From the IMG/VR virus record IMGVR_UViG_3300028844_002785, positions 1-64,000 of that record: DNA of 64,000 nt; one strand, written 5' to 3'. This DNA is from a virus. Positions 18,301 through 25,600 of this stretch are shown piece after piece. The translations under genes were made by a program, and so were the position numbers. Under the pieces are notes generated by a model. It ran no database searches, had not been told where the DNA came from, and saw only the letters and a list, made by a program, of their open reading frames with translations. Within the stretch, counting starts at the first letter, position 1. Each line of letters opens with the position of its first letter.

Positions 18301-21058
18301 GGTTGTTAAAAATGGTATTGTATTACAAAAAGATATTGATTACACAATTCCAACTTTAGACATAATTTTTACAACTGCACCATTACACACTGATAATATT
18401 TTATTAATTAGATCTGATGGTATGGTACATAGTACACTTACTAATACTTCTGGAAACACATATACCATTAGTAATTCAGAAACCACGGAAAAATCAAATG
18501 TAGTTGTCTTCTCTAATAATGAATTTAAATTTGAAGAACTTGGAGATTTTACTTGGGTCAATGATTCAACTATTACATTGAGTAGTGCTCATACCACTGG
18601 AAATTTATTTGCTATTAAGTTTGATGGTATATTTAAACTATTAGATCCAATTAACAATATCTTTAACGGATCTAATACTAAGTTTAACTTAATGGATGGT
18701 CAAAAATTCTTGACTCCTACTGCAGCAACTTATACTGCTAGTACTGGTAATCTGGTTTTGACTATTGCAAACCATGGACTATCTGATGGTAATGTAGTTA
18801 AGATTGCTGCAAATTCAATGAGTTTTACATGTTCAATGGATAATAATTATAGTATTAAGACTTATCCAAGAACTACCGATCCTGTTTATGGTAATAATAT
18901 TACAATTGGTTCAGTAACTACAAATACTATTACTCTTCCAATTGGGTCTTCTCCACTTGTTAACTATACACCTGGACCTAATACCGAATATAATACAGTT
19001 ACTGGTGATTTAATATTAGATATTGGAACATCCGGTGCAGCTGCTAGGTATGTTGGTGAACAGATTAAGTTAGCAAATGGTGCAATTACATTCACATGTG
19101 CATCTGATGGTAACCAAACACAACTATCTCACCCAAGAGCACTTATAGATTCATATACACCAGAAAGTGCAACATATAATTCATCTACCGGAATTGTAAC
19201 TATAACACTTTCTGGTCATGGTTTCGTGAATGACGATTGGGTAAAACTAGAAGATAATGCATTGACATTTACATGCACTAAAGATAGTAATGGTAGTAAC
19301 CACGCATATCCTCGTTCTACAGATCCAATTAGTGGTAAATTTATTCAAATTTCTAATGTAACTACTAATACATTTGATATTAATGTTGGTGTATCACCTG
19401 CAGGTGAACAATACCCACATACATTTGTTAGTGCTGTAACAGACTCATTAAAGAAAAAACGTGATAGACATGATACTCCATTAGTAATTACTGCAATCGA
19501 TGCAACTGCTGGAACAATCACTATTAATGTAGGACCATCGCCAGAAACAGCACCACATACATTTGTTAGTGCTTTGTCAAATTCTGTTATTACTGGTGGT
19601 AATTATGTTCATACATTTGTTTCTGCTAAACCAAGATCTTTAATTATTGGTAATACACAAGAAAACTTTGTTCCAGTTGGAACTACAAGTAATGATAATG
19701 TTCCACATGAAACTGGAATAATTGTTGTTAAGAATGGTAGTGTATTGGATCCAGGAGTTGATTATACATTAACTGGTGATATTAAGAGTCAGATATCACT
19801 TACAACCGCTCCAGCATCTTCTGATATTATATCTGCAAGGGCGGTAGGTATGTTTGATAAACTTGATACTATTACAAGTGGAAGTGGAACTACATTTAGT
19901 ATTACTAAGGGATCTACAGCATATTATGCGAATAACGACATTGATCGTCCAGAAAAACTAGAAAATCAAATCATGGTTATAATGGATGGAAACGTACAAA
20001 GTCCTTTGTATGATTATATTATTAGACATGATAAAATTATCTTTGAAAATAGTGTGACATTTACTAAACTAGTATTACTAGATTTCCGTGGCACACCAAG
20101 TGATGTACAAATTTTATCTAGATCATATGAGGTTTCGGTTGGAGATCAATTATATATTGATGGAGAAATTTCTCCTAGAACAGTAACATCAATTAAATCT
20201 CCAGATGTGTTGATTACTAATAGTTACACGGATACAACTCCATCTGGTTATGTTGGTTCTTCTACACCAAGTAATGGAATTCTTTCCACAATTACAACAA
20301 CTGATAATGGTTTGAATTATAGAGAACCAGTTATTATGAGAACTGTTGGTACTGGAGTTGGTGCTAAGTTCTTAGGAACAACTAACTATAATGAGGGTGG
20401 TACGGTTACTCCTGGAGATCTCTTATATCCAGGAAGAAACATTCAAAATCCACATGATGTTTATGCAACTGTATATGCATCAGTTTACAAAGAACTACCA
20501 GTAAGTAAAACAGAAATTAGACGTGCAACTAAACTTGACGCTGATATAAATGCATCAGTGGAAACAGTTGCACTCGATAATGTTTCTGGATTATCTGCAA
20601 ACACTCCAACCATCACAATTACTGGTTATAACGGTGGTGGTTCAGAAGCGGTATTGAGACCTTATATTTCTAATGGAGAAATAAGAAAGGTTGACATTAT
20701 TAGTGGCGGTGCTAATTATCAAGATAAAGACTTCAGTATTACTTTAACTGGGGGAGGTGGAACTGGATGTGTCTTAAGAGGTACATTAAATTCCAGCGGT
20801 ACAATAACTGCGGTTGATGTTGTAAATAGTGGTACTGGTTATGATACAAATAGAGTGATTCTATATCACACTTCTGGTGGTGTTGTAACATCAGAAGTTA
20901 TTGAATATACAGAATTATCTTCTACATCTGGAACTGCAAATCTTCTTGGTTGTACAAGAGGTGCATCGGGTACTACTGCAGTTTCTCATAGTGCCCAAAT
21001 TGAGTCTCCGGACAATGCATCGACATATACTCTCGTATATTTCGACAATTTTCTTTAA
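9326..21058 (+). CDS. 7: Giant gp7-like baseplate wedge protein, 3910 aa
   Basis: The ATG at 9326 sits in an ATGA overlap with gene 6; an in-frame GTG two codons earlier is a weaker choice. The N-terminal 230 residues (ENQFPQHVQENNPLFLSFL, a YY-rich strand, SLDIGEFLKKIKSFYSAKGS) match cyanophage gp7, the wedge initiator that binds gp10, gp8 and gp6. T4 gp7 is 1032 aa, so most of this protein is extension. The extension is a string of repeat modules: GSGY-type units (10.1, 12.6, 13.0, 14.1, 14.9, 15.1, 20.7 and 20.8 kb), EIIYY/CxRG units (9.63, 10.94 and 20.9 kb), about ten NGxxQxPxxDYT units (16.1-20.1 kb) and FTC.../HTFVSA units (18.7-19.7 kb). Some of these may decorate the baseplate or act in adsorption (inference). 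Confidence 0.85.
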   Translation: MRYLEEKNSIISTIIENQFPQHVQENNPLFLSFLSEYYKSQEGKYGPLDIAANLTDYYNITYFRPNRLVESVELTSNISDSDTTIPVFSTKGYPEKGYIKIDNEIIYYEDKTSNSFTNCIRGTKALVLSNIPKSLVTLETSVKASHLAKVNVYNIAYNYSKEFFNRIKSEVGIQIPEVLDESLDIGEFLKKIKSFYSAKGSLNSHRIVFRILFNDRRFDLKLKPRGTGAVLDIPNLDGSIPDPTTFQIPDSVFIKNGGSGYDNRKVTPGGALMNAPIVDIFGTGTGIINQTTQIRDNTTAVIKVTDIDSNGTITNISVEDIGENYFGPIRARVRPTKFEEDQLVTNIDGTGVARVEYYEAKSDNVILYDVIGNFRQGQEIFSTSGEQPRAFISTLPHINFKTRKGVEILSEDQQIEFPREYTFKTSNTQASTRKIIRCKLITGYNLENDILPDVFSLKQDSDKLFGVKGVDIEVDNKIFLTNDIFEFEIGSNSDVNDIYLQPDTVIVKSTTINSNTDIITVDDASSFPVTNGILSIKGNEVIYKTRTSQQFFGCSYTGTDFNVDVKDVVISFGRYKLVERQEDDPENPGSTVEKNKWTTNVRVSIGDYRFYNNNLYIAETSGISGSIPPTHTVGIITDGKIKWRYYDTNRYDHSFYIEQNSTSTPNPRFRIFGLPGEVIVEQSGSLNSLTKYEFANFDSPNIDVYNFKLDNELAADRSDRLSLLLSSNYNRDRNTVTDSRIPSFGSLTGFNSHYDYTDYVYIATSCVPPWWSDIISYPSSGQSIPANDLKKVSFTNQKAVTRWAKSAILYSTQGVSQFRTNKKLVGLQVDAIQVNSYKGNTVQYGYLDRFSISLSGNYGVTYTETGGIATSINTSKNPKLAITEGSTTLNVDNSNNLTKISAGITKINFANLFAQYSSELSGFTSKPSITVVNQNPQNVVKFVNVSATGNTYSGIDVTNNIITGSSHGFNTGDKVKYISDDNYFQSLIANTEYFVRVLDSNRFTLHKTKSNALLNNAKVSLNPNYITPETATVPGVPVVQSNVSFRFEGEFKNPYTGSEDAVLEVSYTDGNIDNIIIRSSGKGYVNLPKIIISNGGKSDFEIPFSKNGVKFVEMSGPLISYHNFDNKNYNTILVNDTDGLYASITNIWEKTPTVEVVSGRNASATAFLANGKLNSVVLSNAGEFYDIEPVVEVLGDGKDAVVTASITASGEIEQFTIVNQGSGYTTAPTIKITPVGAGGAITSSLKEWTFNLVRQLSELGRIDNHGGYVFDSGDSIPTTNNTKSFKLIDYKNDFPTDINQKQYFLLKPTEKLAARQIRNSAPDVLLGAIAAAAGKTVANLTDAEILGTTGTAIDQVTAAAHSLPYLVSYDGIPTYHGGKLLQKRNIAFDAVNNPLEEAVSQYKLKYTTTPTNDVTETSKTIGGTLYYFSRVGGPSTADYPIGSFIEDYQFVEGDDNSLDIHNGKFAVTPEFPSGRYIYAATKKSHDAATNAIITDSGIDFGGFPYFVGDTFASEYDDYMNNRCRTNDKIPKSFNRAFEKDLLKVVSNGDAKYFGSIPAGANWFNGLDHNDEYPKEDTDKIRSVAGTLTVSGGAVDAVILENKGSGYNVGDRLKIDNSKTFGSGFSGFVSKIGGKELLNSFLKTPDYKTVTFQTKVANELAIGDLIEFKYNTTGYDFSDSPIFLLENSTSQPISSNVVKLDNVEVSIKEGQSIDKLKDKLIYAVSLNSNFKYELQLPGSSEVKVTYDIESVNEYFTLVPSPTDTVRFDMSTLPNRVYLHVTSAGSTDEWIYQIDKVRDYQGSHQIIDVNPSLKQFTVLFQESTYSFEQRFLSYDAQSYGAVGPIEEITITNTGNNYRKLPQIVGLIKKGTVDTDAGDGTAIIQTNSNSIGKIKRIYYDSIGTSFTSNNNVNYYLNLPATAKIINNFEIYDVEIVNSGQNYDNVITILVDGASDKATIEATVRSGTITEVKVVDGGMNFSKEPVLTISSTNGTGGLLRSKIRRKDIATGQELTGNINSILFPVEVKSNVVSFDRFTSVLEFDEVAGQFKDADTVYLGGKAYGKIVSIRRNKAYANVNPYATLNVQRSDVQGNTSEFLQKITDSNYYQDWSYSLTSSRDITEWRKDQDILTHPAGFKQFGKKRIERRKSVFKDQQEIFKSNVAFATKFFNKINLTTKLGECGTQRLFFSDTSQFAVGDYYFGITSTAIGEILQVTEFFIRVKNRNNTKFITDESIVKISLNYAIGLNPGTYKSIVIANGILQEPVESYDVSTDFLSVQSFIPRFDLNTNDEILWHKLQTPFVDLDDQVLSAAATTFSLSEKSNAVTIDDTTKEKFIISIAGSVQNPANLTISNNIVNVTNSPNYDSKVFAIKHNNLRQLTFTGSGTTFTLNYTPTGHCNLLIFVEGASQSQLLTDFTLSGNTVTFSESFDTNELFGWEINETVTCEKINISDLLGLRTTMILDCVTKRFNQNIESNAIKKPDSIYEIRKDQITGTVIPESSTLVTGFDTKFTYTTPRYSKSYVDVLDPLTFNGSTKSFTLQKNGENHTPQNGEESLIIQTNISGTKHVLDHTEYTVSGSTITFNTAYAGSVKATILDYESTFLSNVSNESGSVLDRLFTKQDGSRRTFSVSDAGVPIYSKNVGDIFTIKNGKLLPPDSSQYSINDNKITFVDAPTSSDSVVLAHFNRQLLPDYTNNVVLDDFVCADGVTTDFPITLPGASRGSVIWNNLYHVFIVRNGVYQKPGRDFTIVNQNILRFTTPPTKEESGLIFGYVSQAGITQNVLMDDINSQFNGVNFEFDLTDNGNPFTIPDLGGTGQGYDDTFVVRNGVIQRPVLDYTIGTNVGTGGNTIQLLPRPVASDDIWILYTHNSTIYNLFSVQSQSSSVSRLVFAIGTPAADPADINDFVVYADGVPRFAQRGDWVFDTSTVGGNTPYKMIFLNHTDGQPPQNVMVIKHANTTLINDLEECQDGSRTTFRVLENGQDAIDALIQTTDILVVKNGIVLQKDIDYTIPTLDIIFTTAPLHTDNILLIRSDGMVHSTLTNTSGNTYTISNSETTEKSNVVVFSNNEFKFEELGDFTWVNDSTITLSSAHTTGNLFAIKFDGIFKLLDPINNIFNGSNTKFNLMDGQKFLTPTAATYTASTGNLVLTIANHGLSDGNVVKIAANSMSFTCSMDNNYSIKTYPRTTDPVYGNNITIGSVTTNTITLPIGSSPLVNYTPGPNTEYNTVTGDLILDIGTSGAAARYVGEQIKLANGAITFTCASDGNQTQLSHPRALIDSYTPESATYNSSTGIVTITLSGHGFVNDDWVKLEDNALTFTCTKDSNGSNHAYPRSTDPISGKFIQISNVTTNTFDINVGVSPAGEQYPHTFVSAVTDSLKKKRDRHDTPLVITAIDATAGTITINVGPSPETAPHTFVSALSNSVITGGNYVHTFVSAKPRSLIIGNTQENFVPVGTTSNDNVPHETGIIVVKNGSVLDPGVDYTLTGDIKSQISLTTAPASSDIISARAVGMFDKLDTITSGSGTTFSITKGSTAYYANNDIDRPEKLENQIMVIMDGNVQSPLYDYIIRHDKIIFENSVTFTKLVLLDFRGTPSDVQILSRSYEVSVGDQLYIDGEISPRTVTSIKSPDVLITNSYTDTTPSGYVGSSTPSNGILSTITTTDNGLNYREPVIMRTVGTGVGAKFLGTTNYNEGGTVTPGDLLYPGRNIQNPHDVYATVYASVYKELPVSKTEIRRATKLDADINASVETVALDNVSGLSANTPTITITGYNGGGSEAVLRPYISNGEIRKVDIISGGANYQDKDFSITLTGGGGTGCVLRGTLNSSGTITAVDVVNSGTGYDTNRVILYHTSGGVVTSEVIEYTELSSTSGTANLLGCTRGASGTTAVSHSAQIESPDNASTYTLVYFDNFL
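16060..20100 (+). repeat. About ten NGxxQxPxxDYT-type protein repeats in gp7
   Basis: Repeated units follow V-x-N-G-x-x-Q-x-P-x-x-D-Y-T, then a strand, then F-T-T-A-P-x-x-x-D-x-I. Clear copies lie near 17250, 17510, 17785, 18300, 19725 and 19975, with degenerate ones near 16085, 16510, 18030 and 18500. DNA identity is low but the protein pattern is regular, so the array is old rather than a recent duplication. Confidence 0.7.
18720..19650 (+). repeat. FTC.../HTFVSA repeats in gp7
   Basis: A unit containing (L/I)TFTC-x-x-D-x-(N), (H)-x-YPR and D-P is present three times (FTC near 18826, 19093 and 19267). PHTFVSA or a close variant occurs three times (near 19420, 19558 and 19609). Short glycine/threonine-rich strands separate them. 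Confidence 0.7.
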
Positions 21059-21064
21059 TAAATA
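21057..21064 (+). promoter_or_regulatory. Late promoter AATAAATA before gene 8
   Basis: AATAAATA directly after the gp7 stop codon and 29 bp upstream of the gp8 ATG. It fits the late -10 element seen before other virion genes in this window. Confidence 0.55.
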
Positions 21065-21093
21065 AAAGTATAAAATAAAAAAGCGGAAGAATA

Positions 21094-22641
21094 ATGCCTT
21101 CACTAGTCACTGACAACTTCAGGGTTTTTGCTGCAGAACAGTTTATTGAATCACTTGAAGAACCATATGATAGCAGTAATAATGCGGAAGCAGATTCTTC
21201 CGCTGCAGCTCAATCATATAGGAGTAAGATCTATTTGTTTATAGGTAGATCACAAAACTGGACCCTGGAAAGATATTCAGGTCAGTCGGCAGTAACTGAG
21301 TTTGCTCCTCCAGATGTGTTTGACTCATTTAATGACTCTAATGAAGTCTATGATGATATGATTGCTGTTAAGAGGATTAACAGTACTGATGTTTCTAAAG
21401 TTATTAAAAGACTTACCTGGAAAACAGGTGTTAAGTATGATATGTATGAAAATGACTATACATCCACAAATCTGTCTTTGAATGGTCATGCAAATCTTTA
21501 TGACTCACAATCATATGTTGTAAACAGTAATTTTCAGGTTTATAAGTGCATTTACAATGGAATTAGTCCTACTTATCCACAAGGTAGAGCATCTACAGTA
21601 GAACCATCCGGTACTGCAACTTCTATTATTGAAAGTAATGCAGATGGTTATAGATGGAAGTACATGTACACCATCAATATTTCTGATTATATCAGATTTG
21701 TTTCTAGTGATTTTATGCCAGTTAGAGTTGACTCTACGGTTGCGGCAGCTGCTGTAGATGGTGCTGTAGAACAGTTAATTATTGATAATAGAGGAACTGG
21801 TAATACAGCAAATGCTACATACTACTGTCCTATTATTGGTGATGGAACAACTGATGCGATTGCAAAGATTATAATTAATTCTGGTGGTGGTATTGATACT
21901 ATTGAATCGGAAAGAGTTGGTGCTGGATATACAAGAGCAAAAGTCATATTGACTGAAGCGTATACTACATTATCTAATGCACTTTCTAGATCTGGAAGTA
22001 GTGTTTCACTATCTGGAACAGTAAGTACAGTCATTTCACCTCCTGGTGGTCATGGATCAAATCCTCCAATGGAACTTGGTGGATATAGAGTTATGATCAA
22101 TAAGAGTTTAGAGTTCTTAGATGGAGATGGTGATATTCCAGTAAATTCTCAATTTAGGAGATTTGGATTGATATCAGATCCAAAAAATGTTTCCAATACA
22201 GATTTAGTTTCGGACACAGCAACTGCTTGTTTTGCTATAAAATTTCCTGCTGTAACTAACGTCAATTTTGATGTTGGTGAAGTTATTACTCAAACAACAA
22301 CTGGTGCAAAAGGAAGAGTTATTCATTGGGACTCAATTACTAAGGTATTGAGATATTACCAGAACGAACATATTGACGAAACTCAAAGTGGTCAAAATCA
22401 ATATAAGTTGGTTCCTTTCAGTGGATCAAACATTATAACTGGTGGTACTAGTGGTACTATTGCTACACCAGATACCGCTGCATCTGGAACTGGATCATTT
22501 TTTGGTGTTGCATTTACTACTGGATATGCACAACCAGAGATTAAGAAAAATAGTGGAAACATTATTTACGTTGAAAACAGAAAAGCAGTAAACAGATCTA
22601 CCGACCAAACTGAAGATATCAAATTAGTCGTAGAATTCTAA
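21094..22641 (+). CDS. 8: gp8-like baseplate wedge subunit, 515 aa
   Basis: The N-terminal third (TDNFRVFAAEQFIESLEEP, YLFIGRSQNW, NEVYDDMIAVKRI, GYRWKYMYTI) is the cyanophage gp8 signature. T4 gp8 (334 aa) forms dimers in each wedge beside gp7 and gp6. This version is longer because of an inserted Gly-rich segment with a VGAGYTRAKVIL unit (near 21916), the same GSGY-type module as in gp7 and gp14. A purine-rich stretch with GCGGAAGA precedes the ATG. Its position between gp7 and the DUF4815 gene is standard for cyanophages. Confidence 0.9.
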   Translation: MPSLVTDNFRVFAAEQFIESLEEPYDSSNNAEADSSAAAQSYRSKIYLFIGRSQNWTLERYSGQSAVTEFAPPDVFDSFNDSNEVYDDMIAVKRINSTDVSKVIKRLTWKTGVKYDMYENDYTSTNLSLNGHANLYDSQSYVVNSNFQVYKCIYNGISPTYPQGRASTVEPSGTATSIIESNADGYRWKYMYTINISDYIRFVSSDFMPVRVDSTVAAAAVDGAVEQLIIDNRGTGNTANATYYCPIIGDGTTDAIAKIIINSGGGIDTIESERVGAGYTRAKVILTEAYTTLSNALSRSGSSVSLSGTVSTVISPPGGHGSNPPMELGGYRVMINKSLEFLDGDGDIPVNSQFRRFGLISDPKNVSNTDLVSDTATACFAIKFPAVTNVNFDVGEVITQTTTGAKGRVIHWDSITKVLRYYQNEHIDETQSGQNQYKLVPFSGSNIITGGTSGTIATPDTAASGTGSFFGVAFTTGYAQPEIKKNSGNIIYVENRKAVNRSTDQTEDIKLVVEF

Positions 22642-22649
22642 AATAAATA
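22642..22649 (+). promoter_or_regulatory. Late promoter AATAAATA
   Basis: AATAAATA just after the gp8 stop, 29 bp upstream of the ATG at 22679. Confidence 0.55.
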
Positions 22650-22678
22650 GCAAAAAGAAATCCCTGAAGGTCTTATAA

Positions 22679-25600
22679 ATGCAAGATACAAATCTCAAAA
22701 TATCACCATACTTTGATGATTTTGATCGTTCAAAAAACTATCAAAAAATTCTCTTTAAACCAGGATACTCTGTACAAACACGAGAACTTAACTCGGTGCA
22801 GAGTACTCTGCAAAATCAAATAGAAAGGTTTGGTCAACATGTATTCAAAGAGGGGTCGGTAGTAATCCCAGGAAATGTTAGCTTTGATTTAAGTTTTAAA
22901 GCCGTTCTTGTACAGGGACTCATTAACGGCATTTCTGTAGAAACTTATAGGACTAATTTAAAAGGTAAAATTATTACTGGAGTATCTTCAGGGGTTCAAG
23001 CAGAAGTTGTAGATACAATAAGTGCATCGGAATCAGAAAAAGAAACAATTACTTTATATGTAAAGTATCTTTCGGCCGGTAATATTGAAAATGATATCCA
23101 ACTAAGCACATTTAAAAATAATGAAGTTATTACTGATGAAACTGAAACTCCAGTAGCAGTAACATCTGTACAAAATGCAACTGCATATACAGGATCATCT
23201 GCAACAATTCAGTCTGGTGTTTATTTTATACGTGGATTTTTTGTAGAGGTAGCAACTCAAAAAATTATTTTAGACCAATATGCAAATAAACCTTCATATA
23301 AAATTGGTCTTCAGGTAAATGAAAGTTTGGTGACTTCTGATGATGACTCTACTATATTTGATAATGCTTTAGGTTCAACTAATTTTGCTTCTCCTGGTGC
23401 AGACAGATTAAAGATTGAACCAAAATTTGTAAAACAAAATTTAACTTTTTCAAATAGTGCTGATTTTATTGAATTACTTCGTTTAGAGAATGGGAAATCA
23501 ACTCTAACTTCACTTTCCGAGAATTCTATATATAATGAACTTGAGAAAAATTTAGCGAGAAGAACTTTTGATGAATCTGGGGATTATACAGTAAAACCAT
23601 ATAGATTCACAGTTAGAGAAGCTTTAGATACTGGAAATAATAATGGTGTTTATAAATCCGGTGAGAGAGTAAAGGATGGCAGAACAATTGTAAGAGTTCC
23701 ATCCTCAAGTGATCCAGCAGATTCAATTCTTGGAGAAGATTTTTATGCTTTAGAACTTTCTCCTGGAAAAGCATATGTTAAAGGATTTGAAGTAACTAAT
23801 GATAGAAAACAATATGCAATTGTACCCAAACCAAGAGAAACAAATACTCTCAATAATAATGGTTCTGCTTTAAATATTGGTTCGTATTTTAAAACCAATC
23901 ATTCTACAGTAAAGGGAGCGATTTCATTTCCAAATGCTATTACTCTAAAGGATGTTGACGGGATTGAGATTGGTAGAGGTATTGCGGTTGGTTTGACAGA
24001 GGGTAAACTATATACAACTGAAATTTGTACATATCAAACAATCACAATAGCTTCTGGTCAATCTCACAATTTTGCATCAAATGATTTTATGACCGGAGTT
24101 TCCTCTGGTGCTACTGGTTTTGTGAAATCTGTTTCTGGTCAGACTATTGTACTACAACAGAGTACTGGTACTTTTGTAACTGGAGAGGTTGTAACTAATA
24201 GTAGGTATACTACAGGTCAACCAACAATATCAACAATTTCCAAAGAAAAATTAGAAGATGTAAGAAAAATTGAAAAAATTTCTGGTGGATTTGAAGTACA
24301 ATTACAGTTGGAACCAGTTAAGATAAGTGGTTCTTCTTTCAGTGTAACCAGTAATAGTTTAAGTGGAATCGGAACTTCGTTTTTAGAAGAACTTTCTGCA
24401 AAATCAAAAATTAGAGTTGGTGTAACTGATGTGGAAGTTACTAGTCTTACTTCAAGTGCCGTTGTAATAGCATCAGGTGTTTCAAATGGCACTTATTATG
24501 ATGTTAAAAAATTGATTGCTAAATTTTATTCATCCAGCAATGGTTATACAACTAGAGTTTCCTCTAGACCAGTAAAAGATATTTCTGATAGTGTTGTAAA
24601 CAAATTGGTCTATACCGGTGAGTATGTAACCAGTTCTAATGGTGATTTTGTTATCCAAACATCTCCATCAGAAACTATTGATAAAAATTCAGTTGTAATT
24701 ACTACATCTACAGGACTTGCTTCTGCTGTTAATTTAGTACAACCAGCTAATTCTGGTAATGTAATTAATGTAGATACTGGTGAATCTGCAGGTGTTCCTG
24801 TTAGTGTATACTACAATAGTAGAGTTTCTAATCCAAAGATAAGAAAGAAAGAACTGGAACCATATACTTTCTTAATTGTTGATAAGATAAAGGATGGTAC
24901 TACTAATGACAATAATATCTATGGAACTAGAGTTCAGGATAAAGAAATTTCACTAAAATTTGCTGATGTATCAAAAATACATAAAATCCATGAAGCGGTT
25001 AGACCAGAAGATGATACTAGTGCATTATTAGATTCTCTTATTCTTAATACAGTATCTGGATTAAACGTTGGTGATATTATTGAAACCGATAGTATTAAAG
25101 CATATATTGTTTCCATCAATACATCAACGAATAAAGTTTATGTTACATATGAATCCACTAAATTTCAAATTGGTGACAATTTATCAATTGCTGTAACAAT
25201 TCCATCTAATAGTGATGTTGAGGATATTTTTGTTAGACAGTCTTTACATGGTAGATATATTGATATCACTGATGATTTTGTTTTTTCCAGAAATGATACT
25301 TCAGATTTCTATAAACCATCGAAACTAATCAGGAAGAAAAATTCTGCTGTTCCATCTAAAAAATTTATTGTTATTTTTGATTACTTTAAACATAGTAATT
25401 TAACTAATGATTTTTACTCTATAGAATCATATGGTGAATTAACATATAAAGATATCCCAAGATCTTCTTTATCTACATCAATGGCTGATCTTATTGATTT
25501 TAGATTCTATACACCTCATTCTACAATTTCAAGTTCCACTCAGAATGGATCATTTGAGAAACCACATAGAGAAATCAATAGTGCTTTTAATACATATGCA

